DNA of 64,000 bases, taken from contig DAIOHK010000002.1 of NCBI GenBank assembly GCA_036744795.1, positions 1 to 64,000 of the forward strand. Reading direction: 5' to 3'. Shown in pieces: positions 7,708-15,319 of this stretch. This stretch comes from UBA5486 sp036744795 (GTDB lineage Bacteria; Bacillota; UBA4882; UBA10575). The stretch's first letter is position 1. Every line of letters starts with the position of its first letter. The notes below the pieces were generated by a model. It was not told where the DNA came from. It was given only the letters and a program-made list of their open reading frames with translations, and searched no databases. Made by a program: the position numbers and the translations under genes.

Positions 7708-9414
7708 TTATATCATTTTTTCTTTGAATACTTGGTAGAATTCACTTACTGAAATTATATTATCAGGCATATAATCAATATTTTGTGCAATATATGTTAT
7801 ATCTGTTGGCCGTACAAAAGCTTTCTTTAATTCATCCCTGTGAATAAAGACTTCCTTAGGAGTTCCATCAAGGATAATTTCCCCTTTTAGCATAACTAGG
7901 ACTCGATTACAATATCTATTAACGATTTCCATATTATGGGTGATTATTATAATTGTCTTCCCTTTGTCATTCAGCTTTTTTAATAAATCCATTATCCATA
8001 GAGTTTCTCGCCAATCCTGCCCGGTGGTAGGTTCATCAACAATAACCACATCTGGATTCATGGTAATAATGGATCCCATCGCAAGGCGCTGCCTCTCCCC
8101 TTTGCTCAAATACTTGGGCCAGACCTTTCGATATCTATCAAGGCCAACATCTTGCAGTACTTCATCGACAATATTTTTTATGTAATCGCGATCTTTCCCC
8201 AAATTGTCTGGGCCAAACTGGAGTTCATCTTCAACACTATCTGTAAAAATCTGTTCATCCGGGTTTTGGAAAACATAACCTACCTCTCTGGAAAGCTCGG
8301 CAACACTTTTATCTGCTATATCCTTCCCATTAACCTTGATTCTTCCCGCATTAGGTTTTAATAGCCCAATAATATGTCTAGCCAGCGTAGTTTTACCCGC
8401 GCCATTCTGCCCAATAATTGCTACAAATTCACCATTTTTAATTGATAAATTTACACCTTTCAAATCATCATGATCACCTAGATAAGAATGCCTGAGATTA
8501 TTTACTTCAATGATCGTTTCTTTTTTATTTTCAATAAATATTGGTTGTTTTTTACTTTTAAACTCTGCTTTAGGTTTAAATTTAGAGCAAGCATCAATGA
8601 TCTCTTCCGGGGTTAATAGCACTCTGTCAAGATAGTTATCATTTTTTAGCTTTAAACTTAGTTCGATTGACTGCGGTATTTCTAACCCCAGTTCATTTAG
8701 TTTATCAACCTGTAGAAACACCTCTTCTACCTCTCCACTAAGATGGATCTTTCCTTGATTCATCACAATAACTTTATCAGCATATTTTACAATCTCACTC
8801 ATCTCATGTTCAACAAGGACTATTGTAATTCCGTGTTTTTTATTAATATCCTTAATAATAGAAAAGACTCTTTCTTTACCCATCGGGTCAAGCATAGAAG
8901 TGGGCTCATCAAAGACGATAATCTTTGGAAGCATCGCATATACTCCGCCAATACTTACGCTTTGTTTCTGACCACCTGAAAGTTCAATTGGTTTTCTATC
9001 CCGTAATTCTTTTATATTCAGATCTGTAATGCACTTCTCTACCCGTTCCATACATTCTTCATATGTTAACCCTAAATTAGCAGGACCAAAAGCAATATCT
9101 TCCTCGACAGTCATTCCAAACAGTTGAGTATCAGGATCTTGAAAAACCATTCCAACCCTAGAGGCCATTTCATAAACAGGTGTAACTTTAGCATTCAAGC
9201 CATCGACTATTATTTCGCCAGTAAGGTCTCCTTTGATAAAATTAGGAATTACCCCATTTAAAGTTTCACATAAAGTAGTTTTTCCCGCTCCTGTTGGCCC
9301 AGTTATAACGACAAATTCACCTTCATTAATATCAATATTGATATCCTTTAATACCTTTCGTTTTGTTCCCTCGTAATTAAAACTAACATTCTTCCAACTT
9401 ATAATGTTTCCCAT
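7708..9414 (-). CDS. Fused double ECF ATPase (EcfA1-EcfA2 in one chain)
   Basis: A 568-residue protein with two complete ABC ATPase modules. Module 1 has Walker A GPTGAGKTT (39-47), signature LSGGQKQ (144-150) and Walker B IIVFDEP. Module 2 has GQNGAGKTT (334-342), signature LSKGERQ and Walker B VVIVDEPTTG. A linker of roughly 60 residues, rich in Lys and Glu, joins them. ECF importers need an A/A' heterodimer, usually two genes; here both halves are in one polypeptide. It would energise uptake through the EcfT and S components encoded nearby. The start is preceded by GGGGTG. Energy-coupling ATPases resemble cobalt/biotin CbiO types, but the substrate is set by the S component. Confidence 0.88.
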   Translation of the reverse strand: MGNIISWKNVSFNYEGTKRKVLKDINIDINEGEFVVITGPTGAGKTTLCETLNGVIPNFIKGDLTGEIIVDGLNAKVTPVYEMASRVGMVFQDPDTQLFGMTVEEDIAFGPANLGLTYEECMERVEKCITDLNIKELRDRKPIELSGGQKQSVSIGGVYAMLPKIIVFDEPTSMLDPMGKERVFSIIKDINKKHGITIVLVEHEMSEIVKYADKVIVMNQGKIHLSGEVEEVFLQVDKLNELGLEIPQSIELSLKLKNDNYLDRVLLTPEEIIDACSKFKPKAEFKSKKQPIFIENKKETIIEVNNLRHSYLGDHDDLKGVNLSIKNGEFVAIIGQNGAGKTTLARHIIGLLKPNAGRIKVNGKDIADKSVAELSREVGYVFQNPDEQIFTDSVEDELQFGPDNLGKDRDYIKNIVDEVLQDVGLDRYRKVWPKYLSKGERQRLAMGSIITMNPDVVIVDEPTTGQDWRETLWIMDLLKKLNDKGKTIIIITHNMEIVNRYCNRVLVMLKGEIILDGTPKEVFIHRDELKKAFVRPTDITYIAQNIDYMPDNIISVSEFYQVFKEKMI

Positions 9415-9442
9415 GCTTTCACCCCATCTTCAGTTAAGGATT

Positions 9443-10462
9443 CTAAAGGCTGATTACCGCTTTAATTGTTTCCTGCTTTAAAGACATTTCAAAAGCTTTC
9501 TTGATATAATCAATCTCTATATGATCTGTAATAATTTTCCCTAATGATATTCTTTGTGATTGCAGAAGTCTAGCTGCCATCTGAAAATCATTTGGTGCAA
9601 AGCCAAAACTACCAATCAATTTTACTTCATTATAATGAATAATATTAGGATCAATATTTATTCGGGAACCATTGGCCAATCCGCCGAAAATATTAATTAT
9701 TGTCCCATTGTTCGCATAGTTGAAAGCCTCTTCAACTGCTGCAGGAGCTCCGATTGCTACCACTATATAATTTAACCCCTCACCATTGGTCTGTTCCATT
9801 ACCCATTCTTTTATGGCCGTTTTCTTTGGATTGGCAACACAAGCTCCTAATTCTTGAGCAACTCTCAACCTTTTTTCATTAAAGTCAGTTACAAGAACCT
9901 TATTCGCCCCAAATTTTATAAATATTTCTGCATGTATAAGTCCCATCGAGCCTGCTCCCATAATAAGAACATTACTACCCGGTTTAAAACCTATCTTTCT
10001 TACGGAATTCAAAACACAAGCAACAGGCTCTGAAAGTGAAAGCTCTAGCATATTACAATCATTATTTACAACAACCATTCCCTTTTCGGATACGTTTTTT
10101 GGGACGGTTATATATTCAGTAAAGGTTCCGCTACTTATACCATCCTTACAATTGCATAGCTCATAGAGTCCCTTCCGGCATTCGGAACAATTGTTACATG
10201 ATACATAGGGCGCACAAGTAATTTTACTTCGAATCAGGCTTTGATCCACATCTTCCCCCGCATCAACAATTACCCCACTAAACTCATGTCCAAGAATACA
10301 AGGAGGCTTAAAGTATCTATGACCTTGTTTATAGGTTTTTACATCTGTTCCGCATAATCCACTGTAAACAACCTTTACCAGATATTCATCCTTTTTCATC
10401 TTGGGATCCTTAACATCTTCAATCTCAATTACTCCCGGGCCCTTATAGATTGCTGCCTTCAT
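9443..10462 (-). CDS. Zinc-dependent medium-chain alcohol/polyol dehydrogenase
   Basis: A 339-residue cytosolic MDR-superfamily oxidoreductase. Catalytic zinc ligands are visible as Cys37 in GLCGTD and His59-Glu60 in GHEFSG. The structural zinc lobe has Cys89, Cys92, Cys95 and Cys103. The NAD(P) site is the Rossmann motif MGAGSMGLIH near residue 170, followed by an acidic VTDF strand end that suggests NAD. Nearest familiar types are sorbitol, threonine and galactitol-phosphate dehydrogenases. Its ATG overlaps the stop codon of the aldolase gene (ATGA), so the two are translationally coupled. This suggests that the dehydrogenase and aldolase act in consecutive steps, for example oxidation of a sugar before C-C cleavage; that order is inference. 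Confidence 0.85.
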   Translation of the reverse strand: MKAAIYKGPGVIEIEDVKDPKMKKDEYLVKVVYSGLCGTDVKTYKQGHRYFKPPCILGHEFSGVIVDAGEDVDQSLIRSKITCAPYVSCNNCSECRKGLYELCNCKDGISSGTFTEYITVPKNVSEKGMVVVNNDCNMLELSLSEPVACVLNSVRKIGFKPGSNVLIMGAGSMGLIHAEIFIKFGANKVLVTDFNEKRLRVAQELGACVANPKKTAIKEWVMEQTNGEGLNYIVVAIGAPAAVEEAFNYANNGTIINIFGGLANGSRINIDPNIIHYNEVKLIGSFGFAPNDFQMAARLLQSQRISLGKIITDHIEIDYIKKAFEMSLKQETIKAVISL

Positions 10463-11208
10463 TTTGATTCGCTCCCCTTGTGAACAATATTTACAAGATC
10501 ACTTACTGTTTGCGTTGGATCTTCAGATTGGAAAATGTTTCGACCAATAGCTACTCCTGAAGCTCCTTCACTAATCGCTCTTTGCACATTATCATATATA
10601 CTACAATCTTTCGGTCCGCCTGCCATCACAACTGGTACAGGACAATTGCTAACTATTTCTGAATAATTATTAGGAGTATAATATGTTTTGATCACATCAG
10701 CGCCATACTCATAACCCAGTCTTACACACAAATCAATCCATTCCGAATCATAGGATTTATTGAAATCTGATGGCAAAAGTTCAGCAAAAAGAAGAAGCCC
10801 ATACTTATGACACTCCTCACTTAACCCCTGCATTATCTCGAACATTCTTTGCTCTTGTTCATGACCCACAAATATCATATTGCATACTGCATCCGCTCCT
10901 AGCATATTTGCTTCTTTAACACTAGTTGTTAATGTATGCAAGCCACTAGAAGTATTAAATTTACTGCATCCCCCAGTTACCCTCATAATAAGTCCTGCTT
11001 TGCCAGCAAAAATATCATATGTAGCCCTAGCAAAACCCGGTGTCATAATAAAGGCATCGGCACCCCCATCCGCGATCTTTTTTACTATAGCTCTTGGTTT
11101 TTCTAAACCCTTAACAGTTCCAACAAAAGCTCCAAAATCAAGTGCTGATATTACTGCCTTATTATCGTCTTTAAAAATTCGTTTCATTCTGATGGCTTTT
11201 CCTATCAT
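10459..11208 (-). CDS. DhnA/FbaB-family class I aldolase (LsrF-like)
   Basis: A 249-residue cytosolic TIM-barrel protein. The Schiff-base lysine is expected at Lys174 in GADVIKTYYT. The phosphate-binding end is seen in VVMAGGPKD and GVAIGRNIFQ. ALDFGAFVG near the N-terminus replaces the more common DHG form. Relatives include archaeal-type fructose-bisphosphate aldolase FbaB, LsrF thiolase and deoxyribose-phosphate-like lyases. GGAGGG stands ahead of the ATG. The 273-base leader carries candidate regulator boxes, so this is the first gene of the main operon. E. coli fbaB likewise neighbours yegTUVW. The substrate is probably a sugar phosphate made by one of the two operon kinases, which is inference. 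Confidence 0.8.
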   Translation of the reverse strand: MIGKAIRMKRIFKDDNKAVISALDFGAFVGTVKGLEKPRAIVKKIADGGADAFIMTPGFARATYDIFAGKAGLIMRVTGGCSKFNTSSGLHTLTTSVKEANMLGADAVCNMIFVGHEQEQRMFEIMQGLSEECHKYGLLLFAELLPSDFNKSYDSEWIDLCVRLGYEYGADVIKTYYTPNNYSEIVSNCPVPVVMAGGPKDCSIYDNVQRAISEGASGVAIGRNIFQSEDPTQTVSDLVNIVHKGSESK

Positions 11209-11236
11209 AAATGTAACCCTCCAATTGTGTTTATGT

Positions 11237-11252
11237 CATAATGTTATAATAG
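11237..11252. promoter_or_regulatory. Candidate GntR operator, site A, ahead of the aldolase gene
   Basis: ATAATGTTATAAT at 11238-11250 contains the AATGTT/AACATT box shared with the regulator promoter. On the minus strand it overlaps a possible -10 element TATTAT and lies about 30 bases from the aldolase start, a position suited to repression. Assignment to the local GntR protein is inferred from the shared box and proximity. Confidence 0.5.
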
Positions 11253-11428
11253 GTATGATTAACTATTTACCCATTCCGTTAATTTGGGTCAGTTTATCAT
11301 AACCAGTTATTACTTTAATTAACTAATCACAAATGCGCTATACAATTTTTACTGGTTTTTCGCAAGCAAAGGTTTTTAAGTTCGCCTGTTTTTGGGATAG
11401 ATAAACCATTAAAAACACAGTACTAACA

Positions 11429-11463
11429 ATTATAAGCTCTTTAATGTTATAATGTTATGATAT
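11429..11463 (-). promoter_or_regulatory. Candidate aldolase-operon promoter overlapped by doubled operator, site B
   Basis: On the minus strand TATAAT (11434-11429) follows a weak -35 ATAACA (11458-11453) with an 18-base spacer. The region 11441-11463 carries two overlapping copies of the AATGTTAT box that also occurs at 11238 and 12908. Transcription from here would give a leader of about 215 bases before the aldolase ATG, passing through site A. The -35 is poor, so the promoter call is tentative; the repeated box is seen directly. Confidence 0.45.
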
Positions 11464-11481
11464 GTAGAGATAAATAACTTA

Positions 11482-12105
11482 CTATTCAACCATATCAATA
11501 TCTATGGTTTTCTTTTTATCTTTAGCAGCATTAATAGCTTTATAAGCAACGGTAGCTAAAAAGCAATTTACAAACGACCCTACTATCTGTGGAACTAGTA
11601 TCGGAATCATTGTAACCCATCCTAGCATGAAAAACCATGGCATGATACAAAGCGTATTTACAATAGTTCCTACAATCATCCCCGCAACAAGGTTAAACCT
11701 TTTTGATATATATCCATATGCCAGAACTGCTAAGGCCATATTAATCATATAGTAAGGTACCATTGCGGCCCAACCTGAAAAACCTGACATTAGATTAGCA
11801 AAGAAAGTGCCAAAAGCGGCAACAATTCCACCCACCTGCCATCCAAACATAATAGAAGCAAAGTATCCGGCTGTGGAATCAAGTTTGATTGAAGCTGCAG
11901 GTCCTGGTATTGATATAAAGCCTCCAGCCGCAGCTACTGCAACCAGGATTGCTATTTTCGCAACTATACTGGATGACCATCCGGCTTTCTTAAACTCAGA
12001 TGTATATTTTCTGTCCCACATTTTCCCAAACACAAATACTAATACCAGCATTACTAAACCTATTAGGTATGTAACCGAAAGACCAATTACCCCCGTTCCT
12101 AACAT
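11482..12105 (-). CDS. ECF transporter substrate-binding (S) component
   Basis: A 207-residue membrane protein with an extra N-terminal helix followed by a six-helix core. The segment IKLDSTAGYFASIMFGWQVGG, continuing into AAFGTFFANLMSGF, matches the conserved L1 and helix-3 region of ECF S components (KLDSAPGF...G...GALG). S components bind the vitamin-like or nucleoside-like ligand and dock on EcfT. AAGGAGGTAATTCCA precedes the ATG, a strong site. It lies 47 bases downstream of the GntR gene and upstream of the remaining ECF genes, so the transporter parts are split around the regulated leader. The ligand is unknown; alpha-ribazole or another riboside carriers are possibilities, not conclusions. 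Confidence 0.8.
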   Translation of the reverse strand: MLGTGVIGLSVTYLIGLVMLVLVFVFGKMWDRKYTSEFKKAGWSSSIVAKIAILVAVAAAGGFISIPGPAASIKLDSTAGYFASIMFGWQVGGIVAAFGTFFANLMSGFSGWAAMVPYYMINMALAVLAYGYISKRFNLVAGMIVGTIVNTLCIMPWFFMLGWVTMIPILVPQIVGSFVNCFLATVAYKAINAAKDKKKTIDIDMVE

Positions 12106-12152
12106 TGGAATTACCTCCTTTATTTAGTAAATAATACTATACTTATCAACCT

Positions 12153-12881
12153 TTATTCTTCCTTTCTTTCTACCATTATCTTGCATTTATCCCCCCTTAC
12201 AATATGGATACTATATTCAAAAGCTTCTTGATTTTGTGTGTATCCTACTCTTTCAACCCTTAATCCGGAACTTATCGCTTTTAACTTAAGTATTTTGGTT
12301 TCAAATTCATCAAGTATAATCGGTTCAAAAATTTCTTCGGCTTTTACAATCTTAATATTAAATTTTCTATCTAATATTCCATAGATAGATTCGGTTAGGT
12401 CTTCTTCTTCTAAATTCTTTACCTGACTATATGGGAAATAAAGAACTTCTATATAGTAGGGCTCATCATCTATCAATCTAAGCCTTTTTATTTGAATCAA
12501 AATTTCATTACTACTGATCATTAATTTTGAACAAATATGCTTAGTAGGTTTTTTAAAGCTAATATCAAGAATCTTAGCCGAAGGCCTCTGGTTAAAATTT
12601 AGAACTTGTTCAGTAAATCCCTTAACACTTTCCGTTCTTGTAGCCTTATAAGGTTGGCAGACATAAGTCCCTAGTCCTTTCTGTCTCCTTAATACTCCCT
12701 CTTGAACCAGATCCAGTATTGCTTTTCTAACAGTTATTCTACTTATATTGTATAGTTTGCAGAATTCCGATTCCGAAGGAATAAGGCAATTCACTTGATA
12801 TTCGCCATTATTAATTTTTTCTCTAATTATCTCTTTTAATTGGTAATATAATGGTTCAAAACTGTTTCTATTAAGTTCCAT
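12153..12881 (-). CDS. GntR-family transcriptional regulator, HutC/UTRA type (YegW-like)
   Basis: A 242-residue DNA-binding regulator. Residues about 1-70 form the GntR winged helix (PLYYQLKEIIREKINNGEY, then SEFCKLYNISRITVRKAI and the wing RRQKGLGTYV). Residues about 90-240 form the UTRA effector domain, with ERVGYTQNQEAFEYS and a C-terminal strand. HutC-type repressors bind sugar phosphates, amino-acid derivatives or nucleoside-like effectors. I start at ATG 12881, preceded by AGGAGA. The frame extends to 12941 but that would run through the promoter and operator. The box between its own -35 and -10 suggests autorepression. It is the likely controller of the whole minus-strand catabolic set. 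Confidence 0.85.
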   Translation of the reverse strand: MELNRNSFEPLYYQLKEIIREKINNGEYQVNCLIPSESEFCKLYNISRITVRKAILDLVQEGVLRRQKGLGTYVCQPYKATRTESVKGFTEQVLNFNQRPSAKILDISFKKPTKHICSKLMISSNEILIQIKRLRLIDDEPYYIEVLYFPYSQVKNLEEEDLTESIYGILDRKFNIKIVKAEEIFEPIILDEFETKILKLKAISSGLRVERVGYTQNQEAFEYSIHIVRGDKCKIMVERKEE

Positions 12882-12902
12882 TTTTTTAATTCTCCTGTAA
12901 TA

Positions 12903-12932
12903 ATAATATAACATTATATAACAAGTTGTCAA
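12903..12932 (-). promoter_or_regulatory. Promoter of the GntR regulator with operator box in the spacer
   Basis: On the minus strand TTGACA (12932-12927) and TATTAT (12908-12903) are separated by 18 bases, a good vegetative promoter. The spacer holds the same ATAACATTAT box (plus-strand 12908-12917) seen ahead of the aldolase. Binding there would block RNA polymerase directly, consistent with autoregulation. The ATG lies about 20 bases downstream of the -10 element. Confidence 0.7.
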
Positions 12933-12936
12933 GGCT

Positions 12937-12953
12937 AACATTCAAATAATGTT
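12937..12953. promoter_or_regulatory. Perfect inverted repeat AACATT-N5-AATGTT beside the regulator promoter
   Basis: AACATT (12937-12942) and AATGTT (12948-12953) form a perfect palindrome with a five-base centre, immediately upstream of the -35 element of the regulator gene. The half-site is the same as in the boxes at 11238, 11441 and 12908. It is probably an additional dimer site for the GntR protein. Confidence 0.55.
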
Positions 12954-13043
12954 CAATACTTAACTACTCTTACCACTGTTTAACCTATCTATTTTAAGAA
13001 ACCGTCTAGCCCTGCGGTTAACCCTGGAAAGATGTCGGATAGG

Positions 13044-13068
13044 TGCAATAGCTAGTTTAGCTATTGCA
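13044..13068. repeat. Perfect 11-bp hairpin downstream of the HEAT-repeat gene
   Basis: TGCAATAGCTA (13044-13054) pairs exactly with TAGCTATTGCA (13058-13068) around a three-base loop. It lies about 50 bases after the stop of the minus-strand HEAT-repeat gene. No clear T-run follows on the minus strand, so it may stabilise the 3' end or terminate weakly. Confidence 0.45.
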
Positions 13069-13120
13069 ATTATATGGAACGAAAAAGTTCTTGTCAAGAA
13101 GATTATTTGCAAAAAAACAT

Positions 13121-13750
13121 TTACATATTTTCTAATTTTTTATATAGCTTCTGTATTCTTTTAAATTGTGTGGGGGACATATAATCTTCTCTTTCCCTCA
13201 ATACTGCCAGAAACTCTTTTATATTCTCTGCATTTACTGCCACTAATGTATGTTCTGCATGTTGCGGTAAGTCTTTTGGCCGGCATGTTGTTAAATGCTT
13301 AATTAGATATGGGAATATTTCTTGATTATAACCTTTATTATCTGCCGCAACTTTAGCTAGTGTTTTTACCCCATTATCAATCGTAATAACTGACCCCTTT
13401 TCCATGCATAAGTAAATCTCATCTAAATGATTAAAGATTACTTCCGCTTTTAAATCTGCGATCGTTGCTAAGGCAATCATCCCACCCCAGACCAGTCGGT
13501 TATTTTTATTCATTAATAACTTTAAAAATTCAAAAACATACTCACTGATCAATTCCGGTTTTAAATAACCAACTTCGTATAGTACTTTAATACAATCACT
13601 TTGTATTTTCCGATCCTTATGCCCTAAGTTTTCTACGACTTCCTTGATTCCTTCCGCATTATTAGTTTCTACCAGTTCTCTAGCTAATTCCTGATTGGGG
13701 ACATCCCCTTTTCCCCCTACATTACTAGCCAGCTTATTAATAACAGACAC
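13121..13750 (-). CDS. HEAT-repeat protein of unknown function
   Basis: A 209-residue protein with no signal peptide or membrane segment. Its alternating amphipathic helices, with repeats such as DRKIQSDCIKVLYEVGYLKPE and LVWGGMIALATIADLKAEV spaced about 40 residues apart, are typical of HEAT/ARM alpha-solenoids. Such proteins are usually binding scaffolds. The start is GTG at 13750 with AAGGAG upstream. It is transcribed alone between a dispersed-repeat copy upstream and the GntR promoter region downstream, so context gives no function. I do not recognise a specific orthologue. Confidence 0.65.
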   Translation of the reverse strand: MSVINKLASNVGGKGDVPNQELARELVETNNAEGIKEVVENLGHKDRKIQSDCIKVLYEVGYLKPELISEYVFEFLKLLMNKNNRLVWGGMIALATIADLKAEVIFNHLDEIYLCMEKGSVITIDNGVKTLAKVAADNKGYNQEIFPYLIKHLTTCRPKDLPQHAEHTLVAVNAENIKEFLAVLREREDYMSPTQFKRIQKLYKKLENM

Positions 13751-13786
13751 CTGCTACACTCCTTTGACGAATATTCTTTAAAAACT

Positions 13787-13940
13787 ACCTAGAAAATAGC
13801 CCTAGTTAATTCATCTGGTCTTGATTAAATCTACAGGACAGTTGGCCGACTTACCCGGTTTTCGATTTTAATCACTTCGTGATGTTAAGGTAGCCGGCAT
13901 GAGCGACCTGGTAGCCAGCGTAAGCGACTACTTAATAAAC
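13787..13940. repeat. Dispersed intergenic repeat, family R2, copy 1
   Basis: About 154 bases, beginning ACCTAGAAAATAG and ending GCGACTACTTAATAAAC. It is matched with scattered substitutions and one longer internal difference by 24010-24143. The shared core includes CATCTGGTCTTGAT and CTACAGGACAGTTGG. The right end holds a partial hairpin built on GTAGCC/GCGACTAC. It lies between the AKR terminator and the HEAT-repeat gene. No coding capacity is seen. Confidence 0.65.
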
Positions 13941-13966
13941 CACTTAAATAATTCCTGTTTAGAAAA

Positions 13967-13985
13967 GCCGCGGAAAAACCGCGGC
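13967..13985 (-). terminator. Rho-independent terminator of the aldo/keto reductase gene
   Basis: GCCGCGG and CCGCGGC form a perfect 7-bp stem with a five-base loop. On the minus strand the stem is followed by TTTTCT. It lies just after the stop codon of the gene ending at 13993. Confidence 0.75.
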
Positions 13986-13992
13986 CCTTTTC

Positions 13993-15129
13993 TTATACTA
14001 ACACTTTATGGGCTTCTTTTAATTGCTCAATAATCTGTATACTCTGAGGGCAAGCCTGCTCACAAGCACCACACTCGGCACATTGGGAGGCATCTTGCTC
14101 TTTTTCAATCAGATTCTTGTAATTTTTAACTGACCCCTCTTTATTATTATAAATAAAAGCATTATTATAGAGAGCAAAAATTCTAGGAATCGCTACCCCC
14201 TGTGGACATGGAATACAGTACTCGCATCCTGTACAAGGTACCTTAGTTTTACTCTCATATAATTCCTTAACCTGGCTAACTAGTTTCAATTCTTCCTCTG
14301 TCATTACATTTGGTTGGGCATCGGCAAAGATCCGGATATTATCTTTAAGTTGTTCCATATTACTAACTCCGCTTAAAATAACCGCTATTTCAGGGAAATT
14401 ATACAACCAACGGAATGCCCATTCCACGGGAGAACGTTTATCTGCAGCTTGATCCCAAAGTGCCAGCACATCATCAGGTATATTCTGTGCTAATTTCCCG
14501 CCTTTCAAAGGTTCCATAATCACTACCGGGATACCCTTAGAGCCGGCATAGCGTAGGCCTTCGACACCAGCTTGAATCTTTCCATCTAAAAAGTTTAGTT
14601 GAATCTGGCACATATCCCAGTTACAAGCATCGATTATTTCCTTAAAAACAGGTAGATCATCATGGAAAGAAAAACCGATATGCTTAATCTTACCTGCTTT
14701 AATCATATCCTCCATAAATCCTAGAACATTTAGATCCATAACTTTCTTCCATCGTTCAGCATTTAGAGCATGAAGAAGATAAAAATCAACATACTCTACT
14801 TGCAATCTTGCAAGTTGTTCATCTAGAAGCCTGCCAAAATCCTCATAAGTCTTAACCAGCCACACCGGTAACTTTGTTGTAAGTTTGGTTTTCTCTCTGT
14901 AACCATCTTTTAATGCCTTCCCAACTACAACTTCACTCTCACCATTATGATAGCCATAGGCTGTATCAATGTAATTAACTCCGTGGTCAATAGCATATCT
15001 AATCATTTTGATTGCTTCAGCTTCATCAATCCTGTGACCATCTGCCGTTTTAACCTGAGGTAGACGCATACAACCCATACCAAAAGTTGAAGTTTTAAAA
15101 CCAAGATTTCCAAATTCTTTATTACGCAT
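13993..15129 (-). CDS. Aldo/keto reductase with C-terminal ferredoxin-like 4Fe-4S domain
   Basis: A 378-residue cytosolic protein. Residues 1-290 form an AKR TIM barrel with the catalytic tetrad apparently Asp55 and Tyr60 (DTAYGYH), Lys86 (TTKLP) and His120 (YLLHAL). The C-terminus adds two cysteine clusters, CTGCEYCIPC near 300 and CAECGACEQACP near 355, matching the 4Fe-4S extension common in anaerobe AKRs. It likely reduces small aldehydes or quinone-like compounds, with electrons possibly supplied through ferredoxin. GGAAGGG precedes the ATG. It is a single-gene unit with its own terminator. Substrate unknown. Confidence 0.88.
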   Translation of the reverse strand: MRNKEFGNLGFKTSTFGMGCMRLPQVKTADGHRIDEAEAIKMIRYAIDHGVNYIDTAYGYHNGESEVVVGKALKDGYREKTKLTTKLPVWLVKTYEDFGRLLDEQLARLQVEYVDFYLLHALNAERWKKVMDLNVLGFMEDMIKAGKIKHIGFSFHDDLPVFKEIIDACNWDMCQIQLNFLDGKIQAGVEGLRYAGSKGIPVVIMEPLKGGKLAQNIPDDVLALWDQAADKRSPVEWAFRWLYNFPEIAVILSGVSNMEQLKDNIRIFADAQPNVMTEEELKLVSQVKELYESKTKVPCTGCEYCIPCPQGVAIPRIFALYNNAFIYNNKEGSVKNYKNLIEKEQDASQCAECGACEQACPQSIQIIEQLKEAHKVLV

Positions 15130-15183
15130 TTTAAAACCCTTCCTTACTTTTTTTATATTATTATAACATACTACTACATACTA

Positions 15184-15292
15184 CTCGTAGCTCGAAACTC
15201 GTCTCTCGCTTCTCGATTGGAAGAAAGCCTTTGCAGCCAAAAAACACAAAGGCTAAGTTTCATACGGACGACCAGTGATAAGTAGCAAGACA
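15184..15292. repeat. Dispersed intergenic repeat, family R1, copy upstream of the AKR gene
   Basis: The left part is rich in CTCG steps (CTCGTCTCTCGCTTCTCG). It is followed by AGCCTTTG and CAAAGGCT, an 8-bp hairpin, and then CATACGGACGA. A closely similar arrangement occurs at 39180-39280, and partial pieces occur at 28479, 28612, 34076, 35398 and 39052. It appears non-coding. Confidence 0.6.
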
Positions 15293-15319
15293 TACCTAAG
15301 ATATTTATGCTAACTCACG

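Noticed and set aside
12882..12941. Longer GntR reading frame
   Set aside because: The extra 20 residues would be encoded by the promoter and operator; AGGAGA supports the start at 12881.
13044..13068. Hairpin considered as a rho-independent terminator
   Set aside because: The stem is perfect but no T-run follows on either strand, so it is listed only as a hairpin.
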